A stretch of 48,464 nt of DNA, taken from Verrucomicrobiota bacterium. GTDB lineage: Bacteria; Verrucomicrobiota; Verrucomicrobiia; Verrucomicrobiales; DEV007. The first letter of the stretch is position 1; every line of letters begins with the position of its first letter. This document shows positions 34,878 to 44,415 of this stretch, in pieces. The position numbers were made by a program, and so were the translations under genes. The notes beneath the pieces are model-generated. The model had not been told where the DNA came from and made no database searches. It saw only the letters and a program-made list of their open reading frames with translations. Location: the NCBI GenBank assembly GCA_963205275.1, contig CAUJIH010000086.1, forward strand, positions 1 through 48,464, in the 5' to 3' direction.

Positions 34878-35237
34878 TTACGCCCCGGTTTTCTCCTGAC
34901 GAGACTTCAGATTCGTCGCCGCCTTTCCGACGCGATCACGAAGATAATTCAGCTTCGCACGGCGCACTTTCCCTCTCTTAGTCACTTCCACCTTGGCCAC
35001 TTTCGGCGAATGAATGTGGAATGCACGCTCCACTCCCTCACCATTCGAGATTTTACGGACGGTAAAGGCCTGATTGATTCCTGTGCCGCGCCGAGCGATT
35101 ACGATCCCGGTGAAGATCTGAATCCGCTCTTTGCCACCTTCCACAACTCGCGAGTGTACATTGACAGTATCCCCCGGGATAAACGCCGGGATTTCTGTTT
35201 TCATCTGCTCGCGTTCGATTTTGTCGATTACGTTCAT
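34878..35237 (-). CDS. rplS: 50S ribosomal protein L19
   Basis: L19 sits at the 30S-50S interface. The start at 35237 ([20 protein letters not shown]) gives 119 residues, normal for the family; the longer frame to 35276 is not conserved. [20 protein letters not shown], then [20 protein letters not shown]-type [20 protein letters not shown] and [20 protein letters not shown] are the full L19 signature. The last residues ([16 protein letters not shown]) are the usual basic tail. It is transcribed alone; rpsP, rimM and trmD, its usual neighbours, are not adjacent. The start region is followed upstream by the divergent tRNA-Asp gene. Confidence 0.98.
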   Translation of the reverse strand: MNVIDKIEREQMKTEIPAFIPGDTVNVHSRVVEGGKERIQIFTGIVIARRGTGINQAFTVRKISNGEGVERAFHIHSPKVAKVEVTKRGKVRRAKLNYLRDRVGKAATNLKSRQEKTGA

Positions 35238-35349
35238 AAATATCTCTGGAAAATGTTTTGGAAAGTCACTGCGCACGGGTGTGTCGCGAGCGAGTTGGAA
35301 CTCTGGCGCAAGTCTGGAAACAAATCAACGGATTTCCTAAATATTTTTG

Positions 35350-35377
35350 TTGCGCAAAACGCGATTGTTGATATAAT
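35350..35377 (+). promoter_or_regulatory. Candidate promoter before tRNA-Asp
   Basis: TTGCGC at 35350-35355 and a consensus TATAAT at 35372-35377 are separated by 16 bases and point toward the tRNA gene. The tRNA begins 95 bases downstream, which is long for a tRNA leader, so a nearer promoter may also exist. Confidence 0.4.
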
Positions 35378-35472
35378 ACCCGCCTTGCCATCTGAGGGGC
35401 TTAAAATCGCAGAAATTCATTTTGAAACTTATTTTGAATTGATCCGATTACTATTCACCTCGACATACCGTT

Positions 35473-35546
35473 GGAGCGGTAGTTCAGTTGGTTAGAACGC
35501 CGCCCTGTCACGGCGGAGGTCGCGGGTTCGAGTCCCGTCCGCTCCG
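35473..35546 (+). tRNA. tRNA-Asp (anticodon GTC)
   Basis: A complete cloverleaf is visible: acceptor GGAGCGG pairs 7/7 with CCGCTCC, the anticodon stem CGCC(C)/(G)GGCG region holds loop CTGTCAC with anticodon GTC at 35507-35509, and the T arm is CGGG-TTCGAGT-CCCG. The discriminator base is G, as expected for tRNA-Asp. CCA is not encoded. A weak hairpin TTCTTTC-ACTTC-GAAAGAA follows at 35547-35565. Confidence 0.97.
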
Positions 35547-35647
35547 TTCTTTCACTTCGAAAGAATCTTAACAAATTCCGAACATGGAATTTATGTTTTA
35601 CGCGAGAAGCCCCCTACTCCGGGGTCATTGTATCTTTGTAGTGGCCT

Positions 35648-36985
35648 TCACACTCTCGTGCGCCACACACGAAAGCAGGTCACGAAACTTCGTGCGAAAT
35701 CCCCTGGTCGTTCGTCGATCCATCGCTCGATCAATTCCGGTGAGAACCACTGTCCCGACTCGACTTCCTTTCCATGAACTCGGATACGTCCCTGTACTTC
35801 GGCCTGAAAGATTCCGATAAACTCCTGATCTGTCGCCTCACTGGCGTTCAGCTTTCCGACTTCTACCAGCGACTCCTTCGGACGCACCCATAGCTCCTCC
35901 CACAATTCTCGCTCCGCTGCTTGAGCATAGCTCTCACCCGGATCGACGTGCCCAGATGCGCTGCTGTCCCACTTTCCCGGATGACTATCCTTCAGATGCG
36001 AACGCTTTTGCAGGAAGATTTCCCCTCGCTTGTTCTGCACAAATACGTGCACAGCCCGATGAAACACCTTTCGTGAATGAATCTCAGCACGAGTCCGCAA
36101 TTCGATCACCCGATCTACTTCATCCACGACCTCCAGAAGTTCGGATGCGCTGGGAGGTAAATTCTTACACGGATGCGGAGCGACCTGTTCCGATAGCTCC
36201 ACCCATTCTTCCAGACTCAGCTCCTCTGCCCGGACTGTCGCGGGCAAGCCCATCGTTATCAGTGCCTCCCCTGCCCGCTCTCGATCCGGTCCCAGATTAT
36301 TCAAAAGCTGTTTTCTTCGCTGAGAAAAGCCACGCTTTACCAACTCTCGAAATCCTTCGGAGCAATGTGGCTGAATCTCTCCCATCGATCGCGGTTGAAA
36401 ACGCACAATCGTCGAATCCACCGCCGGACGAGGATAGAAATACTCCGGCCCTACCGTGCGCAGTTCTGCGATACGCCAACGCTCCTGCAGCATCAGAGAC
36501 AGAACTCCGTAACCCCTGCTACGGGGCCGGGCGACAAATCGCTCTGCCACTTCTCGTTGCACCATCACCACCGCTTCCGTCACAGGACTCGGAGCGTCCA
36601 AAAAGTTCGCCAGAATCGCATTTCCCACCGAATAAGGCAGGTTCCCGATGAATTTTACATCATCTTCCTGAAACAGAGTCCGCACATTGTATTGCGTCGC
36701 ATCCTCGTGAATCACCTCTACGCCCTGTTCTCCATAGCGCTCTCGCAAAAATTCCGCCAAACGCCCATCCGTCTCCACCAGAGTTAGACGACATCGCCCT
36801 ACCAGAGATTCCGTCAGCGCTCCAAAACCAGGCCCTACCTCCACCACATGATCCTCGGGATGCAGATCGAGTTGATCGACAATCCAGCGAGAAATCTCCG
36901 AATCCGCCAGAAAACTCTGTCCCAGCTTGCGACTCGGAGAAATCCCGAACCGCTTCAGCAGACCTTGGAGTTCAGATAAATTCAC
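35648..36985 (-). CDS. rsmA: RsmA (KsgA) 16S rRNA dimethyltransferase fused to a Nudix domain
   Basis: Residues 1-270 are RsmA, which dimethylates two adjacent adenines near the 3' end of 16S rRNA: LGQSFLADSEISRWIVDQL, SAM site VVEVGPGFGALTESLV (48-63), VEVIHEDATQY and the catalytic NLPYSVGNAILANFL (115-129), with PRPAVDSTIVRF and RGFSQRRKQLLNNLG near the end. Residues 285-445 form a Nudix domain of the YfcD/IDI-like subgroup: VFHRAVHVFVQNKRGEIFLQ, KRSHLKDSHPGKWDSSASGH, and the box GHVDPGESYAQAAERELWEE. The glycine of REUXEEXGU is Trp366 here. The start is GTG at 36985. No stop or frameshift separates the two parts, so they are one polypeptide of 445 residues. The Nudix substrate is unknown. 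Confidence 0.93.
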   Translation of the reverse strand: MNLSELQGLLKRFGISPSRKLGQSFLADSEISRWIVDQLDLHPEDHVVEVGPGFGALTESLVGRCRLTLVETDGRLAEFLRERYGEQGVEVIHEDATQYNVRTLFQEDDVKFIGNLPYSVGNAILANFLDAPSPVTEAVVMVQREVAERFVARPRSRGYGVLSLMLQERWRIAELRTVGPEYFYPRPAVDSTIVRFQPRSMGEIQPHCSEGFRELVKRGFSQRRKQLLNNLGPDRERAGEALITMGLPATVRAEELSLEEWVELSEQVAPHPCKNLPPSASELLEVVDEVDRVIELRTRAEIHSRKVFHRAVHVFVQNKRGEIFLQKRSHLKDSHPGKWDSSASGHVDPGESYAQAAERELWEELWVRPKESLVEVGKLNASEATDQEFIGIFQAEVQGRIRVHGKEVESGQWFSPELIERWIDERPGDFARSFVTCFRVWRTRV

Positions 36986-37053
36986 GGTGCCAAGATGGAC
37001 GGACGCAGGGGAAAATCAAATTTCCTTCGCTCTGGGCAATCTCATCGTTCCAA

Positions 37054-38667
37054 TCAATGATCCGACGCCTTCTCCGCTCCCAATCCAGTATGAGTTCGCA
37101 CGCAGAACTCTGCGAATTTCTCTTCCGCCTCGATCTCGCGCTTGGACAGCAGCGTCCCTAGGACAGCAGCGATCAGCCCCAAGGGGATGCTCACGATTCC
37201 CGGATTGGTCAGCGGGAAGATCGGCGCTGCTTGAATCAGGTGACGCTTCGCAGCGGCTACATCCGGTCCGTCGATTCCCATCACGCTGGGACTCAGAACG
37301 ATGAGCACAATGCTCGCGGCTAAGCCCACGATCAATCCTGTCACCGCACCCGCCGTATTAAAACGCTTCCAAAATACCGAAAACACGATCACGGGCAGAT
37401 TGGCCGAAGCGGCCACCGCAAAGGCCAGCCCTACCAAGAATGCGACGTTGACCGTCTGCAGCCGAATCGCCAACACGATGGAGATCGCCCCGACAAACAG
37501 AGCTGAAATCCGAGCAATCTTCACTTCGCGTCCCTGAGGAACCTCTTTCCCCGCTTTCAGCACATTCGCGTAAAAATCATGTGCAAAGGAGGTGCTCGCA
37601 CTAATGGTCAGCCCAGCCACTACCGCCAAAATCGTCGCGAAAGCTACGGCGGAAATAAAGGCGAAGAACGCTTCTCCTCCTAGGAAATGGGCTAGCTCGG
37701 GTGCCGCCATGTTCTCGTTACCTATCTCGGCACGAGTGAGCAAGGTCGCCGCTCCGAAGCCTAGAAATGTCGTCAAAATATAAAAAATACCGATGATCAC
37801 CATCGCCCACACCACCGATACCCGCGCCGTCCGCGCATCCGGCACGGTGTAAAAACGCACCAGCACATGAGGCAGCCCCGCCGTACCTAAAACCAACGCT
37901 AGCCCCAGCGAAATCAAATCCAGCGGTCCCCATCCCCCCGTCGCCGCCGTCGCTTCGATGCCAAATTTTAACCCAGGATCGAGGAAATTCTTCGCTGTCT
38001 CCACCCCGTTCTCAGTTACCGACACAGCCGATACCGCATCAAAAAAGCGCCCGAGATCAAATCCGAACTGCTGCATCACCAGAAAGCTCAGAGCAAAGGT
38101 CGCCCCCATCAGCAACACCGCCTTCACGATCTGCACCCAAGTAGTGCCGTGCATCCCACCGAAGATCACGTACACCATCATCAGAACTCCCACTCCGACA
38201 ATGACTGCATTCGGAGTGATCCAAGTATAATCCTTCAGCAGTGTGCTCACCAATACTCCGGCACCGATCATCTGAGCCACCATGTAGAGGGTCGAGATCA
38301 CTAAGGTGCTGAAAGCTGCTGCCGCACGTACGGGCCGCGCCTGTAGGCGATAGGCCAACAGGTCAGCCATCGTAAACTTTCCCGCATTTCGTAGAGGCTC
38401 AGCCACTACGTAGAGCACGCTCAGGTAGGCGACCAAAAATCCGACCGAATACATGAAGCCATCGAAGCCGAAAAACGCGATCATTCCCGAGATTCCCAAG
38501 AAAGAAGCGGCCGACATGTAATCTCCCGCCACCGCGAGACCATTCTGCCATCCTTTTATTGAGCGACCAGCGGCAAAATATGCGCTAGATCCCGTATTTT
38601 TGCGTGCACTCCAGACCGTAATTCCCAGCGTGGCGAGCACGAAGGTAAGAAACATTGCTATCGTCAT
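37054..38667 (-). CDS. actP: Cation/acetate symporter
   Basis: ActP is a sodium:solute symporter that takes up acetate and related short acids at the inner membrane. The 537 residues (E. coli ActP has 549) contain about 13 membrane segments. SSAYFAAGRSIKGWQNGLAV, then AGDYMSAASFLGISGMIAFF, GFDGFMYSVGFLVAYLSVLY and GTAGLPHVLVRFYTVPDART are hallmark blocks. The C-terminal tail (REIEAEEKFAEFCVRTHTGL) also fits. It lies 12 bases after a DUF485 gene, the classic yjcH-actP arrangement. In this locus it could recover acetate released by deacetylation of polysaccharide; acs is not seen nearby. Confidence 0.95.
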   Translation of the reverse strand: MTIAMFLTFVLATLGITVWSARKNTGSSAYFAAGRSIKGWQNGLAVAGDYMSAASFLGISGMIAFFGFDGFMYSVGFLVAYLSVLYVVAEPLRNAGKFTMADLLAYRLQARPVRAAAAFSTLVISTLYMVAQMIGAGVLVSTLLKDYTWITPNAVIVGVGVLMMVYVIFGGMHGTTWVQIVKAVLLMGATFALSFLVMQQFGFDLGRFFDAVSAVSVTENGVETAKNFLDPGLKFGIEATAATGGWGPLDLISLGLALVLGTAGLPHVLVRFYTVPDARTARVSVVWAMVIIGIFYILTTFLGFGAATLLTRAEIGNENMAAPELAHFLGGEAFFAFISAVAFATILAVVAGLTISASTSFAHDFYANVLKAGKEVPQGREVKIARISALFVGAISIVLAIRLQTVNVAFLVGLAFAVAASANLPVIVFSVFWKRFNTAGAVTGLIVGLAASIVLIVLSPSVMGIDGPDVAAAKRHLIQAAPIFPLTNPGIVSIPLGLIAAVLGTLLSKREIEAEEKFAEFCVRTHTGLGAEKASDH

Positions 38668-38679
38668 AATCGAACTAGA

Positions 38680-39015
38680 TCAGAGGTTTTCCTTCTTCAG
38701 CATCTCCGCTACAGCCCGATCATAGACCGCTGCCCGTCGCATATAGAGCCACGCCATTCCCCAAGCCATCACAAACTGTGACAGGGCGAACAGATAGGCA
38801 ACGTTCACTTTTCCGATGACGGGTTTCTTCACTAGATCCGGAAACCACCCCACTAGGATGAGAAAGGCGAAATAATACAGCAGGAAAAAGACGCAGCACG
38901 GCACGATGAATCGCCGCTTCGCTACCAGAAGCTGGGCGAACTCCGGTCGATTCATGATTCTCACCCAGCCATCAGAAGATGAGGGCGGATTTTCTGAAGG
39001 TTTTTCCTGATTCAT
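38680..39015 (-). CDS. DUF485 (YjcH-like) membrane protein
   Basis: The start at 39015 (MNQEKPSENPPSSSDGWVRI) gives 111 residues with two membrane segments (RFIVPCCVFFLLYYFAFLIL and VAYLFALSQFVMAWGMAWLY). NRPEFAQLLVAKRRFIVP and ALSQFVMAW are the DUF485 pattern. The longer frame to 39216 is not conserved. It directly precedes actP with a 12-base gap and probably helps the symporter; its exact role is not known. Confidence 0.93.
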   Translation of the reverse strand: MNQEKPSENPPSSSDGWVRIMNRPEFAQLLVAKRRFIVPCCVFFLLYYFAFLILVGWFPDLVKKPVIGKVNVAYLFALSQFVMAWGMAWLYMRRAAVYDRAVAEMLKKENL

Positions 39016-39249
39016 AAGGTGCGATCTTAAAGAGGGACAGCAAGATGACAAGAAGGAAGTTTTATTTCTTCTTCTTGATCTGATCTGAAGCTTCTTTCCA
39101 GGGAAGCAGAATTCGAGGCGGAGCAGACGGTTCCAGATTAATTCATCTCGATCCAGATTCACTGCGTCGATCCTCGCATTAGTCTCGACTGATCGACCGA
39201 ATTTTGACATTTTCACTTCCGTATCGACTACGACCTCATCATCACGTCC

Positions 39250-41658
39250 ATGTTATTGCTCACTCCTCATCGGCGAATCGCCCTTCTGACCGCCATTCTG
39301 ATCGCCATCCCCGTCGTTCTCACGGCTCAGCAGCGTGTCGAAGTCACACGCGATCTATGGATTTCGTCGCATCGGAACGAATCCGAAGGCAATAATGGAG
39401 GATCGCCCAAATTGAAATTAAAAGGAATCCAGGAATTCTTTCTGATCGACTTCGATCCGGTGCCTTTGAAGGGGAAAATCGTCAAACGGGCACAGCTTCA
39501 CCTACATCTGACTTCGCCGGATGCCCCCCTCCGCAGGACCACTGTATCGACGATCACACAGGAGTGGACGGAAGGCGAAGGGCGAGACTATGAAAAACGT
39601 CCCGGAGTCAGTTCCTTTTTCTGGGCAAAATTCGGTGAACAGCGTTGGGGGAATGATGCCTCAGATATCACGTCCGTCGTCTGTGGAGAAGGTGGCTCAA
39701 TCTGGGGTTTCGGCGATGCTTCGCCGCCCGATCAAGAGGGCTGGCAGATCGTTCCCATCCTGCCTGAAGTCGTCCAAGCTCGCATTGACGGAGCCTCACA
39801 GGGATTCTTCGCAATCGACGACGTGGGCAACGAATACACGAGAGATGGAGACGCCTTTGAATATAAGCTCTTTCGGAATCGCTACGTCTCGAGTCGTGAG
39901 GATAAGAAGATCTGGCACCCCTACTTCACTCTCTGGCTGGAGGATGGCGTGTCTGCGACCGCTTCTCAGACATCACCAGCACCCGTCACCGCCACAGCAG
40001 TTGCTCAGCTGCCCACTGCTCCGACGCACATCCCCTCAGCTCCCGCATTGCCTTGCCGCAATCTTTTCGGAGAACCATTGGCCTCCACCCACTTTTTCGC
40101 GGCGAAAGGAGAAGCCATCGGATTCTCTGTGCCAGCGAAGCTCGGAGAAGTGAAAGTCGATGCTCCCAGCCTGAGGGTCAAACTCTATTCCATGCCCAAA
40201 GTCGCAGACTTTCGCGACCCGCTCGTTCCCCAGGGCTTTGATCTGGGCGATGAGCTACTGAAAGAAATCCCTTCGTCGGATGGTGGTGAAACCTTCATCG
40301 ATCTGCTCATTCCGAAAGATACCCCTGCCGGCACCATTCAGGGCAAAGTCACGACAGGTAATCAGACCCTGCCGTTCACCGTCACCGTATGGAACTTTAC
40401 CCTGCCGGATCATCTTTCCTTTCTCCCGCAGATGAACGCCTACGGACTGCCGAATCATCCCATCGAATACTACCGACTCGCCCACGAACATCGGACCGTT
40501 CTAAATTGCCTCCCCTACGGATGGCGCGGCCAAGTCCACGATCCAGTGCCGAAGATACGAGCAGACCAAAGCTGGGACTGGAGTGAGTTTGATGCAGTAT
40601 TCGCTCCCCTTCTCGATGGCAGCGCCTTCTCAGATCTGCCCCGAGGACCGATTCCGGTCGATGCCTTCTACCTGATGCTCAACGAAAACTGGCCTATGGC
40701 ACACGAGGAGCACTTTCGGGGCGGGTACTGGATAGAGAACGCCTACGATGATACTTATTGGAGTCAGTTTCGCAGCGCTGCAGCCGAGATCGCCCGACAT
40801 ATTCAGGAGAAAGACTGGACTGAACCCATGTTCGAATTCTACTTGAACAATAAGATTTATTTCAAGAAAGACGACTGGAGGAAATGCTCTGCCGCTTGGA
40901 TTTTCGACGAACCCGTCCACACGCAGGATTTCTGGGCGATTCGCCGATTCGGTCAGGAATTCTGGCAGGCCACAGTCCCTTTTCCCAAAGCGCATCTCAT
41001 GTACCGCTCTGACATTTCTCGCCCGCAGTGGCAGAGGGAACTGTTCGATCACTGTGTGAATGTCGAAGTCGTGAGCGGTATCTTGCGCACCTACTGGCCT
41101 CGTGTGATGCGCCGCGCACGTGACTATGGGAACCTCTACTACATGTATGGCAGCGCGAACGCTATCGGTACAGCGAATGGAAGCAATGCCGCTTGGTGTG
41201 TGGAGACTTGGTCACTGGGGGCCGATGGGGTCGTCCCGTGGAACACCATCGGCAAAATTCAGTCCTGGACCGAACCCGACGACCTCTCCCTCTTCTACAG
41301 AACTCCCAATGGCCCTGTTCCCAGCTTACGACTCAAAGCTTTTCGAGCGGGTCAGCAACTCATCGAATACCTGACGCAATATTGCACCGAATCGGGACAA
41401 AGCCGAGACAGTGTCATGGCAGCCATTCGAGCCACTCCGGGACTGAGTGCCACCTTGGTCAAAACCAGCGAAGACGATGCCGGAAAGTCAAAATTCGGAC
41501 CTGAGACCGGTGCCGCCCTCGAGTCGCTACGCATGGCTCTCGGGACCTGGTTAGACAAGGCATCCCCTCCCGCAAAAGAACGCTGGATCGACATCCGCCC
41601 TGCTCGCCCCGATTTCAGAAGCGCTCGTCAGGTAACTCCCCTGTCAGTCATCCCGTAG
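39250..41658 (+). CDS. Secreted DNRLRE-like plus DUF4091 protein
   Basis: A signal peptide (MLLLTPHRRIALLTAILIAI...TAQQ) leads to a beta-sandwich region (about 30-235) where GIQEFFLIDFDPVPLKGKIV, AQLHLHLTSPDAPLRRTTVS and TITQEWTEGEGRDYEKRPG follow the DNRLRE stalk pattern. A linker rich in Pro/Ala/Thr (about 240-270) precedes a second part. The C-terminal half resembles DUF4091 glycoside-hydrolase-like proteins: AAWIFDEPVHTQDFWAIRRF, FPKAHLMYRSDISRPQWQRE, MRRARDYGNLYYMYGSANAI and AWCVETWSLGADGVVPWNTI. The Asp-Glu-Pro in the first block is a likely active-site position. The substrate is unknown. It is followed within 72 bases by a beta-helix gene. Confidence 0.8.
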   Translation: MLLLTPHRRIALLTAILIAIPVVLTAQQRVEVTRDLWISSHRNESEGNNGGSPKLKLKGIQEFFLIDFDPVPLKGKIVKRAQLHLHLTSPDAPLRRTTVSTITQEWTEGEGRDYEKRPGVSSFFWAKFGEQRWGNDASDITSVVCGEGGSIWGFGDASPPDQEGWQIVPILPEVVQARIDGASQGFFAIDDVGNEYTRDGDAFEYKLFRNRYVSSREDKKIWHPYFTLWLEDGVSATASQTSPAPVTATAVAQLPTAPTHIPSAPALPCRNLFGEPLASTHFFAAKGEAIGFSVPAKLGEVKVDAPSLRVKLYSMPKVADFRDPLVPQGFDLGDELLKEIPSSDGGETFIDLLIPKDTPAGTIQGKVTTGNQTLPFTVTVWNFTLPDHLSFLPQMNAYGLPNHPIEYYRLAHEHRTVLNCLPYGWRGQVHDPVPKIRADQSWDWSEFDAVFAPLLDGSAFSDLPRGPIPVDAFYLMLNENWPMAHEEHFRGGYWIENAYDDTYWSQFRSAAAEIARHIQEKDWTEPMFEFYLNNKIYFKKDDWRKCSAAWIFDEPVHTQDFWAIRRFGQEFWQATVPFPKAHLMYRSDISRPQWQRELFDHCVNVEVVSGILRTYWPRVMRRARDYGNLYYMYGSANAIGTANGSNAAWCVETWSLGADGVVPWNTIGKIQSWTEPDDLSLFYRTPNGPVPSLRLKAFRAGQQLIEYLTQYCTESGQSRDSVMAAIRATPGLSATLVKTSEDDAGKSKFGPETGAALESLRMALGTWLDKASPPAKERWIDIRPARPDFRSARQVTPLSVIP

Positions 41659-41730
41659 CACCTCTTCCGCGAGGCGAGAAAAAGATTCTTGCAGTTCTAA
41701 TCGCAGAATTTAATCTCCTCAATTCACATC

Positions 41731-44295
41731 ATGCCCGCTCCACTCTCTTTTCGGCTCTGTGTAGCCGTGACGATTTCCATCACCGCCGTATGCTCACCCC
41801 GAGTTCAGGCCATCGACATCACCGTATCTCCTGACGGTCAGATCAAAAGCCTGACTGAAGCTCGCGATGCCTTGCGCAAAGCTCGCCAGACGGAACCAGA
41901 CGAGACATACACCATCCTCGTCACGCCGGGTCGATATCTGCAAGCCGAGCCGCTGATTCTGGAGGCTCAGGATTCACTCCTTACCATACGAGCGGCTGCT
42001 GGCGAGCGGCCATGGTTGATCGGAGCACCCGTCGTGAGCGGATGGCAGGTTCATCAGGGCGAAATCTTAAAAGCCCACATCGCGAATCTTTTGCCTAAAG
42101 GCTTCGCTCCCAGGCAACTCCTCTGTAATGGAAAGCGCCAGCCTCTGGCTCGTTATCCGAACTTCGATCCGCAGAATCCGCTGTACGGCGGATGGAACTT
42201 CATCCCGCCTTACGAACCAGAAAAGACACCCGCCGAATCCTATTCAAAGCGAGAAACCTGGCTGAAGGCCGAAGACATCCGCTCTTGGAAACATCCGGAA
42301 CAAGTGGAAATCAACATCTTCGCCGGGCCGGGGTACTGGAACTTCTTCGAACCCATTCAATCGCTCGATCCTGTCACACGCAAGCTCACCCTGCAGAAGG
42401 ACTGTGGTTATGAATTGAAACCAGACAATCGTTATTACTTTCAAAACGCTCTGGAGGAACTTGATGCTCCCGGTGAATGGTTTTACGACCGAGATTCGGG
42501 CGATCTGTATTTCTGGCCTCCCGGAAAGATCGCCGATCTGGAAATCCACATTCCCCTGCTGGAAAGCTTCGTTCAGATCAATGGAGCACGCGATATCACT
42601 CTGAGTGGACTCGGATTCACCGCTTGTACCGATACAGCGATCCGCATTCAGGACAGCGACGGAATCCGGATCGAACGCTGTCATGTCAGCCAATGCGGTG
42701 GCGTGAATGGGAGCGGAATCTCCATAATTAAAGGAAGCAAATGCCTCGTGTCGCGCTGCGAGATCGAGGGCACAGGCTACCACGGAGTGTCACTGGTCGG
42801 AGGCGATCCGAAAACTCTGACGGGGCCAGGGCACATTGTCGAAAACTGTCATATCCACGAAATCGGTGCCATAAAGAAAAACGGAGCGGGAATCTCGATG
42901 AATGGCGTGAATCTCATCGCGCAACACAATCACATCCACCACGTCCCGCGTATCGCCGTCCAGATGGCGGGAAATCATTGCAAAGTGGACTGGAATCACA
43001 TCCACCATACCATGCTCGAGACTCAGGATGGCGGGTCCATCTACACAGGAGGACGCAACTGGATCGACTCACGCGGAACCAGTTGGAGCTATAACCTCGT
43101 TCACGATACGATGGGCTGTATGCAGGAAGGCGGAAAATTAACAATCCCCATGTATTCCTTCGGACTCTACCCGGATGACAATGCTGGAGGCCTCGATATC
43201 ATCGGCAATATTGTATACAACTCCGCCAGCAGTGGAATTCATCTGCACAACGCCCGAGATTGCGTGATCGAGAATAATATCTTCGGTCGCTCTGACAAGT
43301 GGACCATCGATCTCCACGGCTGGACGAAGGATATGCGCTATTGGACGAATCACAGCCAGAACATGATTGAGGGCTACGAGTCCGTCGCAGGTCTTCCCGC
43401 TTGGCGAAACATGCGCAACATGGATCTCCACCCGAAGGACGCATTTCATCCAGATGGCACGATGATGAGCGGAAACATCATTCGCCGCAACATCCTCTTC
43501 GCGAGTGCTCCTGACGTCGTGATGACCAGTCTGCGATACTGCTCCTCGCAATGGAATACGATCGATGAGAATCTCGTGTGGAACTCCGCAGGCCCTGTTC
43601 GCACGGGGTATCGCCACGTAGGGAAAGATACCAAGCCGGTTCGACTCGCTGGAGCAAGTAATTTTAGAAAGGAGAAGCCGGGCACTCATCCGGCAGGATG
43701 GGGGTGGGCGCAGGCACCTCCGAAGGCCGAAATCGTGGTGAATCGAGAGAGAAACCTCGTAGTGGACTCCGCTCCCACAGGAAACGCGAAGAATCCATAC
43801 GCCACTTTCCGAGGCCCTGATTTTCCCATTCGCCCCGGAGCGGCTTATCGCGCACGCGCTAAAATCCGAGGCACACAGGCGAACATGGCGATTCGTTTCG
43901 CCATCGCAGCGTATAAAGGAGGCGTAGGATACTGGCAGGATAAATTCGCCAATTACACACTCGGTACCGATTGGCAGGAGATCGAAACAGTGGCGACTCT
44001 CCCTGCCCCCGGAGACAATAAGTATCAGAGCTGGATCGAGAATTGCTGGACCTATTTTTCGAGTGAATCCGCGACCGGACAGATCGAAATCGCCGAATTA
44101 ACGGTTCACGAAGCCGAGCCGATGGATGAATGGCGCTCTTGGCAGCAAGAAGGTTGGGATCAGCACAGTATTGTTGCCGACCCTCTGTTTGTCGATCCAG
44201 AAAAAGGAGATTACCGTCTCCAGAATAATTCTCCTGCTCTAAAAATTGGCTTTCAGCCCACGCCCATTAATCAAATCGGGATTCAGCCGGAGTGA
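41731..44295 (+). CDS. Secreted right-handed beta-helix protein with C-terminal CBM-like domain
   Basis: The 854-residue product starts with a signal peptide (MPAPLSFRLCVAVTISITAV...VQAI). ITVSPDGQIKSLTEARDALR and TILVTPGRYLQAEPLILEAQ are the entry of the GH141/pectin-lyase-like beta-helix group, followed by FAPRQLLCNGKRQPLARYPN. Helical rungs run from about 280 to 560 (GARDITLSGLGFTACTDTAI, GIRIERCHVSQCGGVNGSGI, HIVENCHIHEIGAIKKNGAG). Residues of about 655-800 (FPIRPGAAYRARAKIRGTQA, then GQIEIAELTVHEA) look like a CBM4/9-type insert, after which the last rung (DPLFVDPEKGDYRLQNNSPA) resumes. It is a paralogue in layout of the frameshifted gene at 27767-29891, which has the same GDYRL ending, but is intact. 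A strong terminator follows. Confidence 0.85.
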   Translation: MPAPLSFRLCVAVTISITAVCSPRVQAIDITVSPDGQIKSLTEARDALRKARQTEPDETYTILVTPGRYLQAEPLILEAQDSLLTIRAAAGERPWLIGAPVVSGWQVHQGEILKAHIANLLPKGFAPRQLLCNGKRQPLARYPNFDPQNPLYGGWNFIPPYEPEKTPAESYSKRETWLKAEDIRSWKHPEQVEINIFAGPGYWNFFEPIQSLDPVTRKLTLQKDCGYELKPDNRYYFQNALEELDAPGEWFYDRDSGDLYFWPPGKIADLEIHIPLLESFVQINGARDITLSGLGFTACTDTAIRIQDSDGIRIERCHVSQCGGVNGSGISIIKGSKCLVSRCEIEGTGYHGVSLVGGDPKTLTGPGHIVENCHIHEIGAIKKNGAGISMNGVNLIAQHNHIHHVPRIAVQMAGNHCKVDWNHIHHTMLETQDGGSIYTGGRNWIDSRGTSWSYNLVHDTMGCMQEGGKLTIPMYSFGLYPDDNAGGLDIIGNIVYNSASSGIHLHNARDCVIENNIFGRSDKWTIDLHGWTKDMRYWTNHSQNMIEGYESVAGLPAWRNMRNMDLHPKDAFHPDGTMMSGNIIRRNILFASAPDVVMTSLRYCSSQWNTIDENLVWNSAGPVRTGYRHVGKDTKPVRLAGASNFRKEKPGTHPAGWGWAQAPPKAEIVVNRERNLVVDSAPTGNAKNPYATFRGPDFPIRPGAAYRARAKIRGTQANMAIRFAIAAYKGGVGYWQDKFANYTLGTDWQEIETVATLPAPGDNKYQSWIENCWTYFSSESATGQIEIAELTVHEAEPMDEWRSWQQEGWDQHSIVADPLFVDPEKGDYRLQNNSPALKIGFQPTPINQIGIQPE

Positions 44296-44325
44296 ACCGA
44301 TTTCAGGGATCGCAGACACAAAAGA

Positions 44326-44366
44326 ACTCGGGATTTCACTTGGGAATCCCGAGTCTTTGTTTTTTG
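44326..44366 (+). terminator. Rho-independent terminator after the beta-helix gene
   Basis: ACTCGGGATT at 44326-44335 pairs perfectly with AATCCCGAGT at 44345-44354 around a 9-base loop, followed by CTTTGTTTTTTG. It lies 30 bases after the stop codon and ends the DUF4091/beta-helix transcript. Confidence 0.88.
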
Positions 44367-44415
44367 TCTCACGAGACTGACGGGTCTCGCATGTGGAATT
44401 GAATCACGCAACAGC

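Noticed and set aside
35600..35625. CCCC-GGGG hairpin as terminator of rsmA
   Set aside because: The stem has four pairs and is not followed by a T tract on the minus strand.
35956..36651. 231-codon plus-strand frame opposite rsmA
   Set aside because: Proline- and serine-rich shadow of the RsmA-Nudix gene.
43138..43689. 183-codon minus-strand frame opposite the beta-helix gene
   Set aside because: The plus-strand frame has a full domain architecture; the reverse frame does not.
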